DNA of 64,000 nt from assembly GCF_028583425.1 (NCBI RefSeq), contig NC_072790.1, forward strand, positions 64,132,052 through 64,196,051. The letters run 5' to 3'. Position 1 is the stretch's first letter. Each line of letters begins with the position of its first letter. The translations under genes were made by a program, and so were the position numbers. Shown in pieces: positions 32,911 to 45,465 of this stretch. The notes beneath the pieces were generated by a model. The model was given only the letters and a program-made list of their open reading frames with translations, had not been told where the DNA came from and did no database searches. The DNA is from Eublepharis macularius. Taxonomy: Eukaryota > Chordata > Lepidosauria > Squamata > Eublepharidae.

Positions 32911-35525
32911 GGCCTGGGCTTTCCACCACAGTGTGCTCCCTGGAGGGACACCAAGGTAGGAGGTGAGTTGTCAGGAACATGGTTAGCCTTTTACATAGTA
33001 GGATTCCTTTTGACATATCATTTTTTAAAAATGGTTTCAACTACAGCTCTCATATAGCAATACTGTATGGATACAACAGTAATTTCTCAGCATTTTGTTG
33101 AGCTATACCAGAGTCAATGGAAGAGTATGTATGATGAGGCCCAGCCCACACTACACCTCACCCCATGCTCTTTCTTAATAGAATTGCCAGCAAGGAGCAT
33201 TGGTGGGTCAAGAGCATTTAGAGGGCAGAGACTGAGGAAATGGCATTGTATAATACTATGTTGTCAGTTCCAGGTGAGTGATGCCATAATGTCACATGAA
33301 GGTCTAGTAATCCATCCCATCTCTATGGTAAAAACCATGGAAATTAGAGGAATAACTAGAGCATCATGCAATGTCATTCCCCTGTCACGTTTTGCTCCTG
33401 CTGTTCCATTGAAAAGAGTGTGGGGTTGCAGGAGCAACAGGGGTGAAAGGGTGCCTGCCGTGATGGGTAATCTGGTAAATCTATTTCTTAATCAGAAACT
33501 GGCAGACCTCAAGTCTAGTCTCATCTGGAAATCAGTATTCTCTAGCTGGAATCTGGAAATCCTGCTGCAAATGCAGTTGGGGGGAAATACAGGGCATCTT
33601 TAGGTTGCTTCAGAATGATCCTCCATAACTATCTTCTGTACATGTTCCCCTCCGTTATCCATGTCACACACAATAATTGTTTTGGCCTTGAAACAAAACT
33701 GGTTGAGGTTTTGCAGGGCAATCATTGGTTGTCATTTTTAGAGATATAAATGGATAGGCCATTGGACTGAGAAAGACAGATGAGCTGGCATCTTTTACAA
33801 AGAAGCATCCCAGGTTATGATTTGTGAATTGCGTTTTAACATTTAGAAGTTCCAGGAAGTTTTCCTTGTGCCGTGCCCCTATCCTTGTGTGAACTCCAAC
33901 GTAACTAGTACACAATTGCTTAAATGCCTCTTTCAATAAAACAAAAATTAATTTCGAGTTCCATTTTTAGGGATGCTTTAAAACATTGTTGATGGTTTCT
34001 ACAGCCTTTCATTTTGTAGATCTCAAGTAATTTCACAGTCCAAGCTAGATCTGTTTCAAATTCCAAGCGTTTCCTCCGTAGTTTGTTAGCAATCTTGATA
34101 TGGGCATAGGCCAGGTAATGATCAATCTGCTCAGAGACAAGTGCATCATCATCACGTAGAATGCCCATGTGCACTCAGTAAATATAAGTCTGTAGTAGCT
34201 AGCAGTCTCCATCGCAGCAATACTGTAGTGGCAGCCACACATTCATTTTTTCAGTATTCCCATAAGAGCCACTAGAATAAGGACCTTTCTGCTCAGTTCC
34301 TGCATTCCGCTCCACAGCTCTTTATGGCACTACCTAATAGTATTATTTTTCCTTCCTCATTTCAATAAGAATCCATGTTGCTACATGTTGCATCATCCAG
34401 AGTAATGACCTTCAATACCAATATGTCTTCAAAAGGTCAGAGAATGGTATTTGCAGAAAGCAACATTCCACGGCTGATTTTATTTTAATTTTTTTCTGGG
34501 CTGATCATTATAGCAAGGTGCTTTCCAATTTAAAAACATGTGCTATATAATGGAGCTAAAGTTCAACTGAAGTCAAGTTTAATACATTCCCCCAGGTCTG
34601 TACTAGTGGCAATTTGCAAAGGAGTTTCCAGTTTTTCTGACCCTGTTTACAGCAAGATGCGTCGTGTTTTAACATTAGGCAGAAAAGCCTGTTTTCAAAA
34701 GCAAGGACCTTAGCGACAAGCAACAAAATGCCTTTTACTAGCCAAAACATGTGGAAGTTCTATTAGCACAAGAGGCTTCAAATAAGAATCCCTCAAGATC
34801 AGCTGTACACAGAAGCCGCTTCATTTTGTCTTTGCCATATATATATTTTTTTTCCAGTTCAGCATACTGCACAAATCATTTGGCAATACATGCAATGATT
34901 CCTGGAATTTATAGTTCTTGGAACAACATACGTTAAAGCAGCTTTCTAGCTCTTTATCAATATGTTTGAACAATTAGGAAAAACAAAAAGGAAACCACAC
35001 AAAAAGCTGAAATTAGAGAGGGGCGAGTCCATCCAAGAGAATTCAGCAGAATATTCCATGGAATTCAGAGGCCTGGTAGGTTCTAGAAGACAAACAAGGA
35101 CTAAAGGATGTTCAGTTGCACATTATGTATTAATCCTTCTTACAGTTATCCTTTGACATATGCTGAGGATTTCATCAGGGTTTCCTCACCTGCTGAATCA
35201 TACACCTTCTCTGCCTCCCACAGATTATCACTTTGACGTGTCCTGTACCTGTAGGTTTGGAAAGCCATGGATGCTTGCACAAATGCACAGCATGAATGAA
35301 GCCTTACTTCTCCCTGAAAGAACCATCAGGGAAGTCCCCATACATCATGCCGGTGGTGCGTAAATTGACACTTCCTTTATTGTGGTTCTCAGACTATAGT
35401 CAAACAAGACAGCAAACATTATTACTGTTGAACCCCCACAATTCATGGGCTTACCACATTTTGTCCTTTTAACGCCATGTCAGACTTACAGATCACAACT
35501 ATTCCAAGAATATCCCCACACTTCT
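32911..35525. other. Intergenic, no gene seen
   Basis: Mostly unique AT-rich DNA. A 178-codon frame at 33067-33603 has no family features. 33181-33511 may be a decayed family C MITE (GAATTGCCAGC and ACTGGCAGACC ends). Confidence 0.45.
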
Positions 35526-35700
35526 GCTTGAAGCCAGTTGGGTGACCTTGGGTCAATCATAGCTCTTCCAGAGCTCTCTCAGCCCCACCCACCTCACAAC
35601 GTGATTGTTGTGGGGATAATAACAACATTCTTTGTAAACTGCTCTGAGTGGGTGTTAAATTGTCCTGAAGGGTGGTATATAAATCGAATGTTGTTGTTAT
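35526..35700 (+). mobile_element. SINE with GTT tail, head truncated
   Basis: Starts within the body (CCAGTTGGGTGACCTTGGGT), continues through CCCACCCACCTCACAACGTG, and ends in GGTATATAAATCGAATGTTG with a GTT repeat. Confidence 0.78.
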
Positions 35701-36330
35701 AAATGGGTATCATTGCTGTACAAGGATTTGACCAAGGACTCCTTGGTCTAGAATTAGCATGACACTATGTGTGAAATATGTTCCAATGCCTCTTTAAATA
35801 AATGTAATGTGAAACCCAGTACTATACAAGAATGTGTACAAGTGGAACATTATGGTACACATGTATGACCTCTGCATTTTATTATCACCATAGGTACAAG
35901 TATCTGAAAATTTGCTCATGATCATGTTAGTCCAGGATCAGCTTGCTCCAGAGTCCACAAATTTGGGTAGCTTTAGTAGCTAGTCATTATTTGTAGTAAC
36001 CCCCCTCCCCTAATCCTGTGGTCCAAGCAGAGATCTCAAGGCAGGAGAGAAAAGCCAGCCTCTCACTTCCCACAGGGTTTTGCATACAGTTGGACAACGC
36101 AAATGTTTTCAAACTTCTCTGTAATAAATGGAGAACTTGGGAGGGCAGCCCCATATTATGTTGGCATTCACTCTGGTCTGTGATTCCTTATAGCAACAGG
36201 GCAACCACATGTGTATGCGACTCAGCATACAAATCAGTATTAAGAAAAAATCATTTGTTCAACAAGTGCTGTAAGAAAGGGGGGAAAGTTTGAATGGAGC
36301 CTAGTCCTATCAGGAATTTTTTTCAGTCTA

Positions 36331-36540
36331 GGTTTGCCAACCTCCAGGAGGGCTTGGAGTTCTCCCAGAATTACAACTGAACTCACAAAAACAGAGATCA
36401 GTTCCCCTGAAGAAAAGGGCTACTTTGGAGAAAGGTTATATGGCATCTTATCTGTGCTGTGTCCCTCCCCTCCCCATACTCTGCCCTTTTTAGACTCCCC
36501 CAAATCTGCAGGAATTTCCTAATCCAAGTTTGCAACCCAA
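36331..36540 (+). mobile_element. Family B MITE, diverged
   Basis: GGTTTGCCAACCTCCAGGAG opens it, GAGATCAGTTCCCCTGAAGA lies inside, and it ends in GTTTGCAACCC. Flanking TA is kept on the left side. Confidence 0.65.
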
Positions 36541-36616
36541 TAATAGGCTCAGCCCCCCCGCCCCTTGCCAATGTCTACATGTTGAGCCAAGGGTCAACAG
36601 AGGGCCCCATGCACGT

Positions 36617-36833
36617 AACAACAATATTCAATTTATATACTACTCATCAGGACAATTGTATGTTATTATCTCCACAACAAGCACCCTGTGAGGTGGGTGG
36701 GGCTGAGGAGCTGTGGAAGAGCTGTGACTGACCCAAGGTCCCCCAGCTGTCTTCAAGCAGAGAAGTGGGGAATCAAACCCGGTTCTCCGGATTAGAGTCC
36801 TGCCACTCTGAGCCGCTACACCAAACTGGCTAC
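36617..36833 (-). mobile_element. tRNA-derived SINE
   Basis: The minus strand reads AGCCAGTTTGGTGTAGCGGC at the head, CCCACCCACCTCACAGGGTG in the body and a TATATAAATTGAATATTGTT tail. It is near full length but lacks part of the tail region. Confidence 0.8.
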
Positions 36834-37084
36834 AAGTGTGTCCAATTGAAAACTGGAGGCAACCCACAGGCACAATGCCACTCCCCCTACATACATACAC
36901 CATATATATCTTTGAACAGGTATGTGGATCTCCTGAAGAGGCCTCTTTGCTAGTATGTAATTTATTATTACAGCACTTGGCCAGTACGTTAACCATAAAA
37001 TTTAAGTGCACATTTTACAACCATTTGAAACATGAAGCATATAAGTATACATGAAGCATATAAGGCCTCTTTGCTTACTGGGTA

Positions 37085-37362
37085 GGGTTGCCAGATCCCC
37101 TTACCTTCCCAGTGGGAAGGGAGGACCATGGCACTTGCCTTTCTCTTTGCCTTTGCACGTGTGTGCTCCTGAGGCACCGTGATGTCATCACTCCCAGGAG
37201 TGATGTCGCTGTGCCACCTCACGAGTGTACTTGGGAGGCCTGTTCCCCCACCTTCCCCCCCCCACCAGCCAGATGAGTGTGGCAGGAAGTGGAGGGTGGG
37301 AGTGGGGGATGCCCTACCCCCACCAGGGGACACCCTACCCCCACCAGGGGACCTGGCAGCAC
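37085..37362 (+). mobile_element. Family C MITE
   Basis: Starts GGGTTGCCAGATCCCC and ends GGGGACCTGGCAGCAC, with TA on each side. Inside are GATGTCATCACTCCCAGGAG and a tandem duplication of about 20 bp (CCCTACCCCCACCAGGGGAC) near the right end. Confidence 0.7.
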
Positions 37363-38139
37363 TATTACTAGGACATTCGCAAATTGCATTCATAGAAAAT
37401 AGGGAGCAAGACAAATCTGGTAAGCTTTGAAAGAAAACCCCAAAAGGTGAAGTGACATTCAATGGGTTCAGCGAATACGGTGCATTTTGTGATATGCTTG
37501 TCTTCTGAACGTTTCAGATTTCACATTAATAAAAACTAAGTTGTAAAATTCTTACCAACCCCATCTTGAATCTATTAGCCCCTGACTATGAAAACATCAA
37601 TGGCACAAATTCAATAGTAGCCTCTTAGAGACAACCGATTCCATTTGTAGCGCTGATATGTCAAGGTAAAGATTTATTGAGCCTGGATAAAGCTCAGTTT
37701 CCAGGAGAAAGATTTGGAGTCATTACAAATTTATGAATGAATAACAATGTTCTTTCACATAAAAATGTTTCAACAAATTATTATCAGTTAGGGTACCTTA
37801 AGAGCTACTGGGCATAATGTGTTGACAAAATAAAATATATCTTACATAATTAGTATGATAGGAAGAATTCTCATTCGGAAACAGGTAATTTTCATTATGC
37901 TCCTAAACGTCAATGATGTAATTTGTGAGATTATTATGGTGTAAAACAGAATCTACCTGGTCTTCAACTCCAGGTTAATGTTATACATTTATTGTCTTTT
38001 AAGATTCCTATTTCTCATGTCATATTATTTGAAACAGGTAAAATATAAAAATATTTATGTAGCACTTTTAAAGCAAAATCCTTAGCAAGTTTTGCCAGAA
38101 GTTAAGTTCCACTAAGTTCAATGTGGTTTCTTATCTAGT
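37363..38139. other. Intergenic, no gene seen
   Basis: AT-rich unique-looking DNA; nothing assigned. Confidence 0.5.
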
Positions 38140-38371
38140 AGCAGAACCACAAGTGACAAAAGGCACAGATTGGACACTTGTCAGCTTCCCTCAAGTTTTG
38201 ATGGGAAATGTAGGCATCCTGGTCTTGCAGCTTGGCTCTCTGACTGCTGTCCAATGGACTTTTCAACTGTCACTTGTCCAACATTCCGCCAAGCTGCCTA
38301 CATTTCCCATCAAAACTTGAGGGAAGCTGACAAGTGTCCAATCTGTGCCTTTTGTCACTTGTGGTTCTGCT
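38140..38371. mobile_element. Foldback MITE, copy 2 (perfect arms)
   Basis: A 232-bp element. Its first ~76 bases, beginning AGCAGAACCACAAGTGACAA, are the exact reverse complement of its last ~76. The outer 35 bases differ from other copies but in the same way on both arms. No clear target duplication is seen. Confidence 0.75.
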
Positions 38372-39384
38372 CTTTAAACACGTGTATTATCAACTCACTT
38401 GTCCTCTAGCTTTCATAGGCTTTCATGTACTTAGAACTACACTCTTAATTTTCTGAGTTGCCACTTGTGAAACACAGTCACATAGCAGCCCAGCAGCCCT
38501 AAGAAGAAAGAAAAAATTGAAAAAGCAAACAATGTACTGCTTATGCAATAAATTTGATATATGTCAACCATGCACAGTCATTTTTGAAAACTGGAAAGGC
38601 ATACCTGAGTGGTGGCAGCAGCTGTAGTTAGTTGGTGCTTCCGGAGCTGATAATTTGATACTTTTTTTTGAGATGACAAAAATGTCACGATCTTTGTCTA
38701 GATGCCATAATGTACTTCTGATGCGCTTGATACAATTAGACAACATGTTAGCACGTTTACTGTTTGAGATACATGTTCTATTTGTGGTATTGCCGGAAAG
38801 TTTCTATGGAAAATGAATGAAAGGGGGAAGATTTATTGCTTAAAGATGTTCTCTTTGGGACTTTTAACAGGAACTTGGAGGATAATACTAGTATTTTATA
38901 CTTGCTGTGGATTTGCGGAACACAAGTATTTCCAAGTTTTCCATGGAGAAAATGGTTGTTTACTCTTTTGGGAGGAAGCAACAATAATTCCAGCAGGGAT
39001 AAGTGGCCCAAAACTTTTTATATGAGGAAAACAGGGATTGTTCCAACATAAAGATTGTTTTTGCTTCCAGATTCCCTCTGGACCAATAGTGGCCATTATG
39101 TTTAATTCACGGATTGAAAGCTTATTCACTAAGCCAAAGCCTTATCAAATCACTTCAACCCAGAGCCCAGGTAAATCCCTGCCACACCCTACACACCCCT
39201 TCCTTGTTTGTCCCCTGGGGACCTGCCAACCCCAGTTCTCGGATTGACTCGTTGAAAGGTGCAGGCTGCATGCCACTGTTAGAAGTCTGGCCATGCCCAG
39301 ACTTTATGCCTACAGACAAGAGAAAAACACACACAGCTGAGATGGTGCATAATTGGCAAGATGTTCCCCTTCCTGCATCTATTT
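38372..39384. other. Intergenic, no gene seen
   Basis: AT-rich unique-looking DNA with overlapping short frames on both strands; nothing assigned. Confidence 0.5.
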
Positions 39385-40120
39385 ATTTTAGCTATTAATT
39401 AATTAAAATATGTATATCCTGCCTATCCTTGTGACTCAAGGCAGCTTACTAATCCTAATTAAAAGCATCACAATTTCAAACCAACCAGATACAACCCTGA
39501 ACGACACCCCCTTCAAAAAGATATCTGCAGTGTATACATCATTAAAAGGCCAAGCAAACAAGACTGGCTTGCAGTGCCTCCTGAAAGTTTCTAACCATGG
39601 TGGCTCCCTCACCTTGTCAGGGAGTCCATGCCACAAAAGGGGAGCTACAGTGGAAGAGGTATGCCAAGTGACCTATCTTGACTCGGGGAAGAGAAAGTAG
39701 GTGGGAGCCTGAGGGCTATATTTGTCACATAGAGGTATATGGGAGGCGATGATCCATTAAATATGAAGGTCCTTGATTGTGAAGGGATTAGGTCATAACC
39801 AGGATTTTGAGTTGGACTAAAAGATAGAAGAGATGTTCCCATTAGCTAGTCCCTGACAATAATCGAACTGCAACTTTATGTATCAGCTGCAGTTTCCATG
39901 TTGTCTTCAAAGGTAGCCTAACATAGAGTAGTCCAACTGTGACGTTACAACCCCTGGATCAGAATGGCCAGTTCAGCTGCATTTAAGAAAGTTGGCAAAC
40001 CAGATGTAACTGATACAGGGCACCCCTGGCTACTACACCAACCTGTTTTCCAAACACCAAGGTTGGGTCCATGAGCACCCCCTAAGCTCTTAACCTACTC
40101 TGCAAATACCAGCTCCACTC
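39385..40120 (-). mobile_element. Old LINE 3' non-coding region
   Basis: The minus strand ends in AGCTGCCTTGAGTCACAAGG and an ATTAATTAATA tail. The body (for example CCATGCCACAAAAGGGGAGC on plus) is of L2-type 3' UTR character. A related piece may continue at 41545-41845. Confidence 0.45.
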
Positions 40121-40270
40121 TACCCATTACAAGAGAATTGTAACACTTGTTAAGGAACAAACTTTAATAATAAAAGCTTTCCAAGTGATCTCCAGCATGG
40201 CCTCCAACAGAGATCTTAAAAGCAGTTCCTAGAGTTAAACAGAACACAGAACAACTAGAATTGAGGTGGA

Positions 40271-40287
40271 TATTTTCTGTGATTGTT

Positions 40288-40318
<31 letters not shown>

Positions 40319-40560
40319 TTCAATTTATATACTGCTCTTCAGGACAACTTAACACCCACTCAGAGCGGTTTACAAAGTGTGTTATTATTATCTTCATGAA
40401 AATCACCCTTTGAGGTGGGTGGGACTGAGAGAGCTCCGAGAAGCTTTGACTGACCCAAGGTCACACAGCTGGCTCCAAGCAGAGAAGTGGGGAATCAAAT
40501 CCAGTTCTCCAGATTACAGTTCCACACTCTTAACCACTACACCAAACTGGCTCTCTACAC
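40271..40560 (-). mobile_element. tRNA-derived SINE with (GTT)n tail
   Basis: The minus strand carries AGAGCCAGTTTGGTGTAGTG, body CCCACCCACCTCAAAGGGTG, CTCTGAGTGGGTGTTAAGTT, and ends in about ten GTT repeats (AAC on the plus strand, 40288-40318). A full-length copy. Confidence 0.85.
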
Positions 40561-42748
40561 CAAACTATTGGTGCTAATAGCTCAGCATGGACCCACTCTC
40601 TATAGATGTTAATTTATTCTGCTAACATATCTCCCACAGCACCTTACTCGATTTGATCTAATTCTACGTTGATCCTACTCTGCCTATCTATTTACAATTG
40701 GGAGTGATCCTTACCCACTCTGAACAGACTGAATTCCCTCTGGACTCTCTTTGTAATATCTCCCTTCTCCCACTTTTCTGTTTCTAATAACTTTGGATAT
40801 AAACATGCCTCCTATGGATGTTTAAGGTGCTGCTGGACTTTTTAAGCTTTACTGCTGCAGACTAAAAAAGGTTATTAGATTTACTGCTCAGAACACGCTT
40901 TGCATGCTTTGTCTAGCATCTCTGAGTAAAAGACTCTCAGGTAACATGGCTGGGAAAGACCCTCAGCCTAAGACCCTGGAGAACTGTTATGAATCAGAAC
41001 AAACAACACTGGGCTACCTATTCCAACATGGAAGCAAGGTCATCGCACAGGGTGCAGCCACCTCCCCCAGAGCACTCCCTCAATTCAAGCCCGCTCACCT
41101 CCCTTCCCCTTACCTGGGCAATGTTCCCTCTAAGCAGTGCAGTGTTGTGAGCCAGAAATCTACTTTCTGAGCAGCAAATTGCAAGTTAGGTCATGCCTTT
41201 TCCAAAACCATAATCCATTTGATTAAAAGACTTTTGAATTAGATTGTCTAAGGCATTAGGTGCTACTGGACTCTTTACTATTTTGCAACTACAGACTAAC
41301 ACGGGAAAGAAAGAAGGAAGCATGAAAAGGAGAGAGGGAAGGAAGGAGGGAGGGAAAGGCTGGGGAAGCAGGCAGCCCAGGAGAAGCTCCACCGGGGGAG
41401 ACGACCCCCGGGTCTTTTGGTGCCAGGGGCAGGGCCACCAGTTCCATGATCTTTTTTCAGAGGTTCCAGTTCTCAGATCCTGGGATATCCCGCTTAAAAA
41501 AACCCCTGAATCTAATAATATCAACAAGGCTGACTGTTCCATCTAGATTTAAATGAAGATCATCCACCAGTACAGCTTAAGCTGTTTCAGTTTTGAACTT
41601 TGGCCCTGAAGCCAGATAGAAATGAGTCAAGAACAGATGTTTCATCCAGTACCTCCTAGAGCTGCTCTGCCACCTTCCCCAGAAAAGGAAAACTGGAGAC
41701 TAGCATGTAACTGGCCATGTCATCCTTACCCAATGAAAGTAAAGGTGCCATCTCCTTTCAGTTGGCCCCCAAGCAAGCATTACTTTCATGCTCAACGGTC
41801 TTCTTTGTTGGAACACAGTGCCATCTTACACCCTTCCCTGAGTAGATTCTTAAATTTCAAACTGAATGATATATGATGGCGAAGAAGTTCAGTACCTTCC
41901 CCCTAAGGCTGTTTTCTTTAAATAATCCTCCACAGCCTTTCATTCCAAGAGCACAGAACTGCCCCATGAGCTGGGAAACAGAGCAGAATCCCAAGTCACA
42001 GCTGCATCACTGTGGTTTTTAAAGCTCACTTTGGTGTATAGTTATAAGCAACCATCAGGTCTTGGAGAACTTTCTGAGTTGTTCGTTCAGATGTAATGTT
42101 ACAGCCCTAAGATTCCAAATACCTCAAGTTGTGGGAAAACACTCTTGCGATTATCCAAGGGTAGCTACCCTGCCTCTGTACTCACCTACTCCAGAGGAGC
42201 TTTCAGCGGAGAACATCTTCTTTCAGGCACCACTGAGGCAGGCATCCCAGCCAGGGACTGTGGAGAAAGGGGCAAGGGTGGAGCCACAGCCAGAGGTGCA
42301 CCAGCTGCAGCCTCAGAATCTGACTGCCTTGGTGCGCACCTCAGGAGAGACGTGGCCAGAGGAGGAAACTAGCAGCAACTGATGACTCCTGAAGTTTGTG
42401 CTGGCAGGTGGAGCACACTCTTAAAATCTCTGAGGATGGCATGTGAGGAGAAGGGAAGACCCAGACAGGGAGGCCTTTGGCCAGATTCCTGTCACTCTCC
42501 ATGGGTCTGTCCTTGAGGAGAGGGCATTTGGGGTAGTCCAAGGGCAGCCCACCTCCAGGAAATCCTTTATTAGACCGGCCTAGGGAATACCAAAAAAGGA
42601 AAGGGCAGGCTTGATCCTCAGAGCTAAGAGGAGTGACAGTACGCTAGAGAGAGGGGGAAAGGAAGTAAGAGAAAGGGAACAGTGTGTGGCAGAAACCTCC
42701 CTCCTCTCTCTTCTCTGCAGCCTGTTTTTCAGTCTAAGGATGGAGCTA
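40561..42748. other. Old repeat-derived sequence, no gene seen
   Basis: Holds tails of the hammerhead-type repeat family (40828-40868 and 41255-41305), a GGAA-rich tract (41310-41360) and LINE-like non-coding text (41560-41760). Frames around 42062-42382 show no motif. Confidence 0.4.
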
Positions 42749-43068
42749 GGGTTACCAGCCACCTTGGGGGGGACAGAAGATCAAATGCCCCCAGCCTTTG
42801 CCCCCTGCCACCTCTCACTTGGCCACCTAGGGGAGGAGGCACAGGAACAGGGTTGGAAACTCCGCAGCACACACTCTTGCATCGCAGGACCCAATTTTTA
42901 CTGAATTGGCATCCAATGCGACCTGTTGCTTCCACGTCATGCCAGGAATTGCATAATTCCTAGAGCAATATGGGAGCATTGGGGAGCGTGAGTAAGACCG
43001 TGCCATTGTGCCCCCTATGACCCCCCCCCCCCCAACCCTGCTTTCAGCCCTGCAGAGCCTGGCAACCC
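42749..43068 (+). mobile_element. Family C MITE
   Basis: Ends GGGTTACCAG / CTGGCAACCC with TA flanks. A GC-rich body with a poly-C run (43020-43034). Confidence 0.65.
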
Positions 43069-45420
43069 TAGCTGAAGCAGGCTCCTCACATGGAGGAGGA
43101 CAGCCTGAGACGCCACTCCAGGGCAAGGGGAGTCTCACAGTGGTATTAATAATGCTTCCCTTTTCAAATCAAATCAATTACCTTTATTGGCATTAGACTT
43201 CCCTTTTAAACAGCATACTTGTATCTGTATTTTAAATGATTGCGTTCTCTGTTTTATGACTGCAGTCTTCACTGTTGTTGCAGCCAATGACCTATATAAA
43301 TTGGCACTTGTACATGACGTTCTGAAAGAGCTGTTATCATAAAACTGCTAGAATGTGGTTTTACTAGAGCAAAGGAACAAAGGGGTTGATTTTGAGGAAC
43401 ATTGAAACACAAACCAAAACCATTGTTCTTTCTTACGTTTTGGGTATAACCACCAAACCAGCACACTTGGCATCATATCCTGAATGGCTACTCCTCTCCT
43501 TTTCTGAGAAATTTTGTGAAAAGCAGCATACCTAAAAAGTCATTTTCCATTTTTATAAAAATGGAGCATCAGTTGGGAATTTGTGTTCTTCTTGCCAAGT
43601 TCCAACAAAGATACTAGATAGTGCAAGGCTGGAACCCTTATGATTTCTTGCCCACAGCCCAGGCATTTATACTCAGATGCCAGCAATTTCCTAGCACTCA
43701 ACACAGAGATATTTTTCTTCAGAATGTACTGACTATGAGATGCATTGCCTTCAGCCAAGTGAGTAACATTCTCTGTTCACATACTGATGCTTAAGTATTT
43801 ACTTAACATTTAGAAGACAGCTAAAGCCCAATTTGTGACCAAGAGAATTTTTTCCCCTGTCAGATGCTGAGCTCTGAAATTTCACCTGTCTCAACTCACA
43901 CATTTTAAAGTTTATCTAGCTGTAGTTGCCTAGTTGTAAAGGTAGAAACATGAATTTCTCCTAGTGCCACCCTAAGGCAAGTTACACTCTTCTAAGCCAA
44001 TTGATTTCAATGGGTTTAGAAGAGTATAGCTATGTTTAGGATTGCACTGTCAGAGTAATATCTTCCATGTCAGATAATAAACACTATAATCAACTCTATA
44101 CTTGTGCATGGGATAGCCAATTGGCATGGAGAAAAAAAAGTCTTCTCCTTGTAATAGGGGCTTAATAAGATGTTACTTATTTCCATGCCATAAAAAGCTT
44201 CGGCTGCCCATTTCCACACATTAAGCCTCTATTAGAGGGACAGGACATTTTTTTGTCAAGCCAATTGGCAACAGCCTACTTGTGAAGTGGAATTATAGTT
44301 CTATGGTCTTCCCAATTATAGGCTTTGGAAGAGACACTCAATTGTTGATAAACTTTAAAAACACAAAAAGCAACATACATGAAAGCAGTTCTCAAATCTG
44401 GCACTGCAACCAGGTTTCCAGGATGAACCACATTGTGCTGTGACTCAGATTAAGCTCTGCCAACATGTCTCTCACACACAAACCACTTTTAGGCTGCCAC
44501 TTATTATATGGATCAGAAATCTTTTCCAGAACCTGTCCCCAAAGGCATAATGAAGGCAAAACTCCCAGCTCTCATGAAACATGCCAGGCATAATATTCAT
44601 TGCCCCTTCCCCCGGAATCCCCACATCGGCTCTAAAGAAATATATTTAATATTTTCTTATGTTTTTCTGAAACAAATACCCATTATACAAACAACAGAAG
44701 AGACACATAGAACACAGGGTTTTAATACATCACGTAAAGAGTAATTTGTTGACAGAGAAATGGAAAAAGAACAGATGAGGAAAGAGGGACAGAAGCAGAA
44801 AATTGTTGCTTGTCACAGCTTTTATATGAAGAAATCTCAAGCCAAAGGGCCACATCAGAACAGGCCAGCTATGAGGTTAAGTGCCAGATAAACAGGTCAG
44901 TCACTAGCAGCAGACAATGTGGAAAACACATATTTAGATTGCTTGTTTGACTTCAAATGAACGATAGAGTTGAACTGCTTGCGTGCATATGGGACTGGGG
45001 CTTGAAGGGATAACAATCACTTTTAAAGATGCTCTCTTTGGACTTAATAATCATCAACAGATGGTGACAATCCTCTTTTCGAACAAGGTGCTCCAGCAAT
45101 CAGCGGGCATGCAACTCCAGACTTTATAAAAATAATCTAGATCAATTTCAAATCAAACTTCTAACCAAAAATCTCTCCCATTTGCTGCCTTCTTCAGTGA
45201 TCCTGAGTTTTCACAACAGAATCGCTTTTTTCAAAATAATTGCCACCACTTTGATGGTTGACATGGATGAGATGCAGGTATTTTTAATTATTGGTTCTTT
45301 TCCTCTAGGATTGAATGGCTGTGGTGGCTCAGACACATCTTTAAAGAAAGACTCATTGTAACTGATGGGCGAAGATCCTGCCCCTTTCTGTCAACCACCA
45401 ATCCCATGCATGCCCTTGAG

Positions 45421-45423
<3 letters not shown>
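43069..45423. other. Mostly unique intergenic DNA
   Basis: Apart from the short palindrome at 43963-44050, I see no recognisable repeat. Low repeat content makes it a candidate for conserved non-coding DNA, which cannot be judged without alignment. Confidence 0.45.
43963..44050. repeat. Short palindromic repeat (TCCTAAG family)
   Basis: Arms AGTGCCACCCTAAGGCAAGT and TTTAGGATTGCACTGT fold through TTCTAAGCC...GGGTTTAGAA. Half or whole copies with the CCTAAGC(A/G)GAGTTA motif occur at 11296-11320, 21508-21545 and 52293-52356. Confidence 0.55.

Positions 45424-45461
<38 letters not shown>
45424..45461 (+). repeat. (GA)n microsatellite
   Basis: About 19 uninterrupted GA units, followed by three ATGA/GAAT units. 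Confidence 0.95.

Positions 45462-45465
<4 letters not shown>

Noticed and set aside
33067..33603. 178-codon plus-strand frame
   Set aside because: No recognisable domain, no codon pattern of a gene, and part of it may be a decayed MITE.
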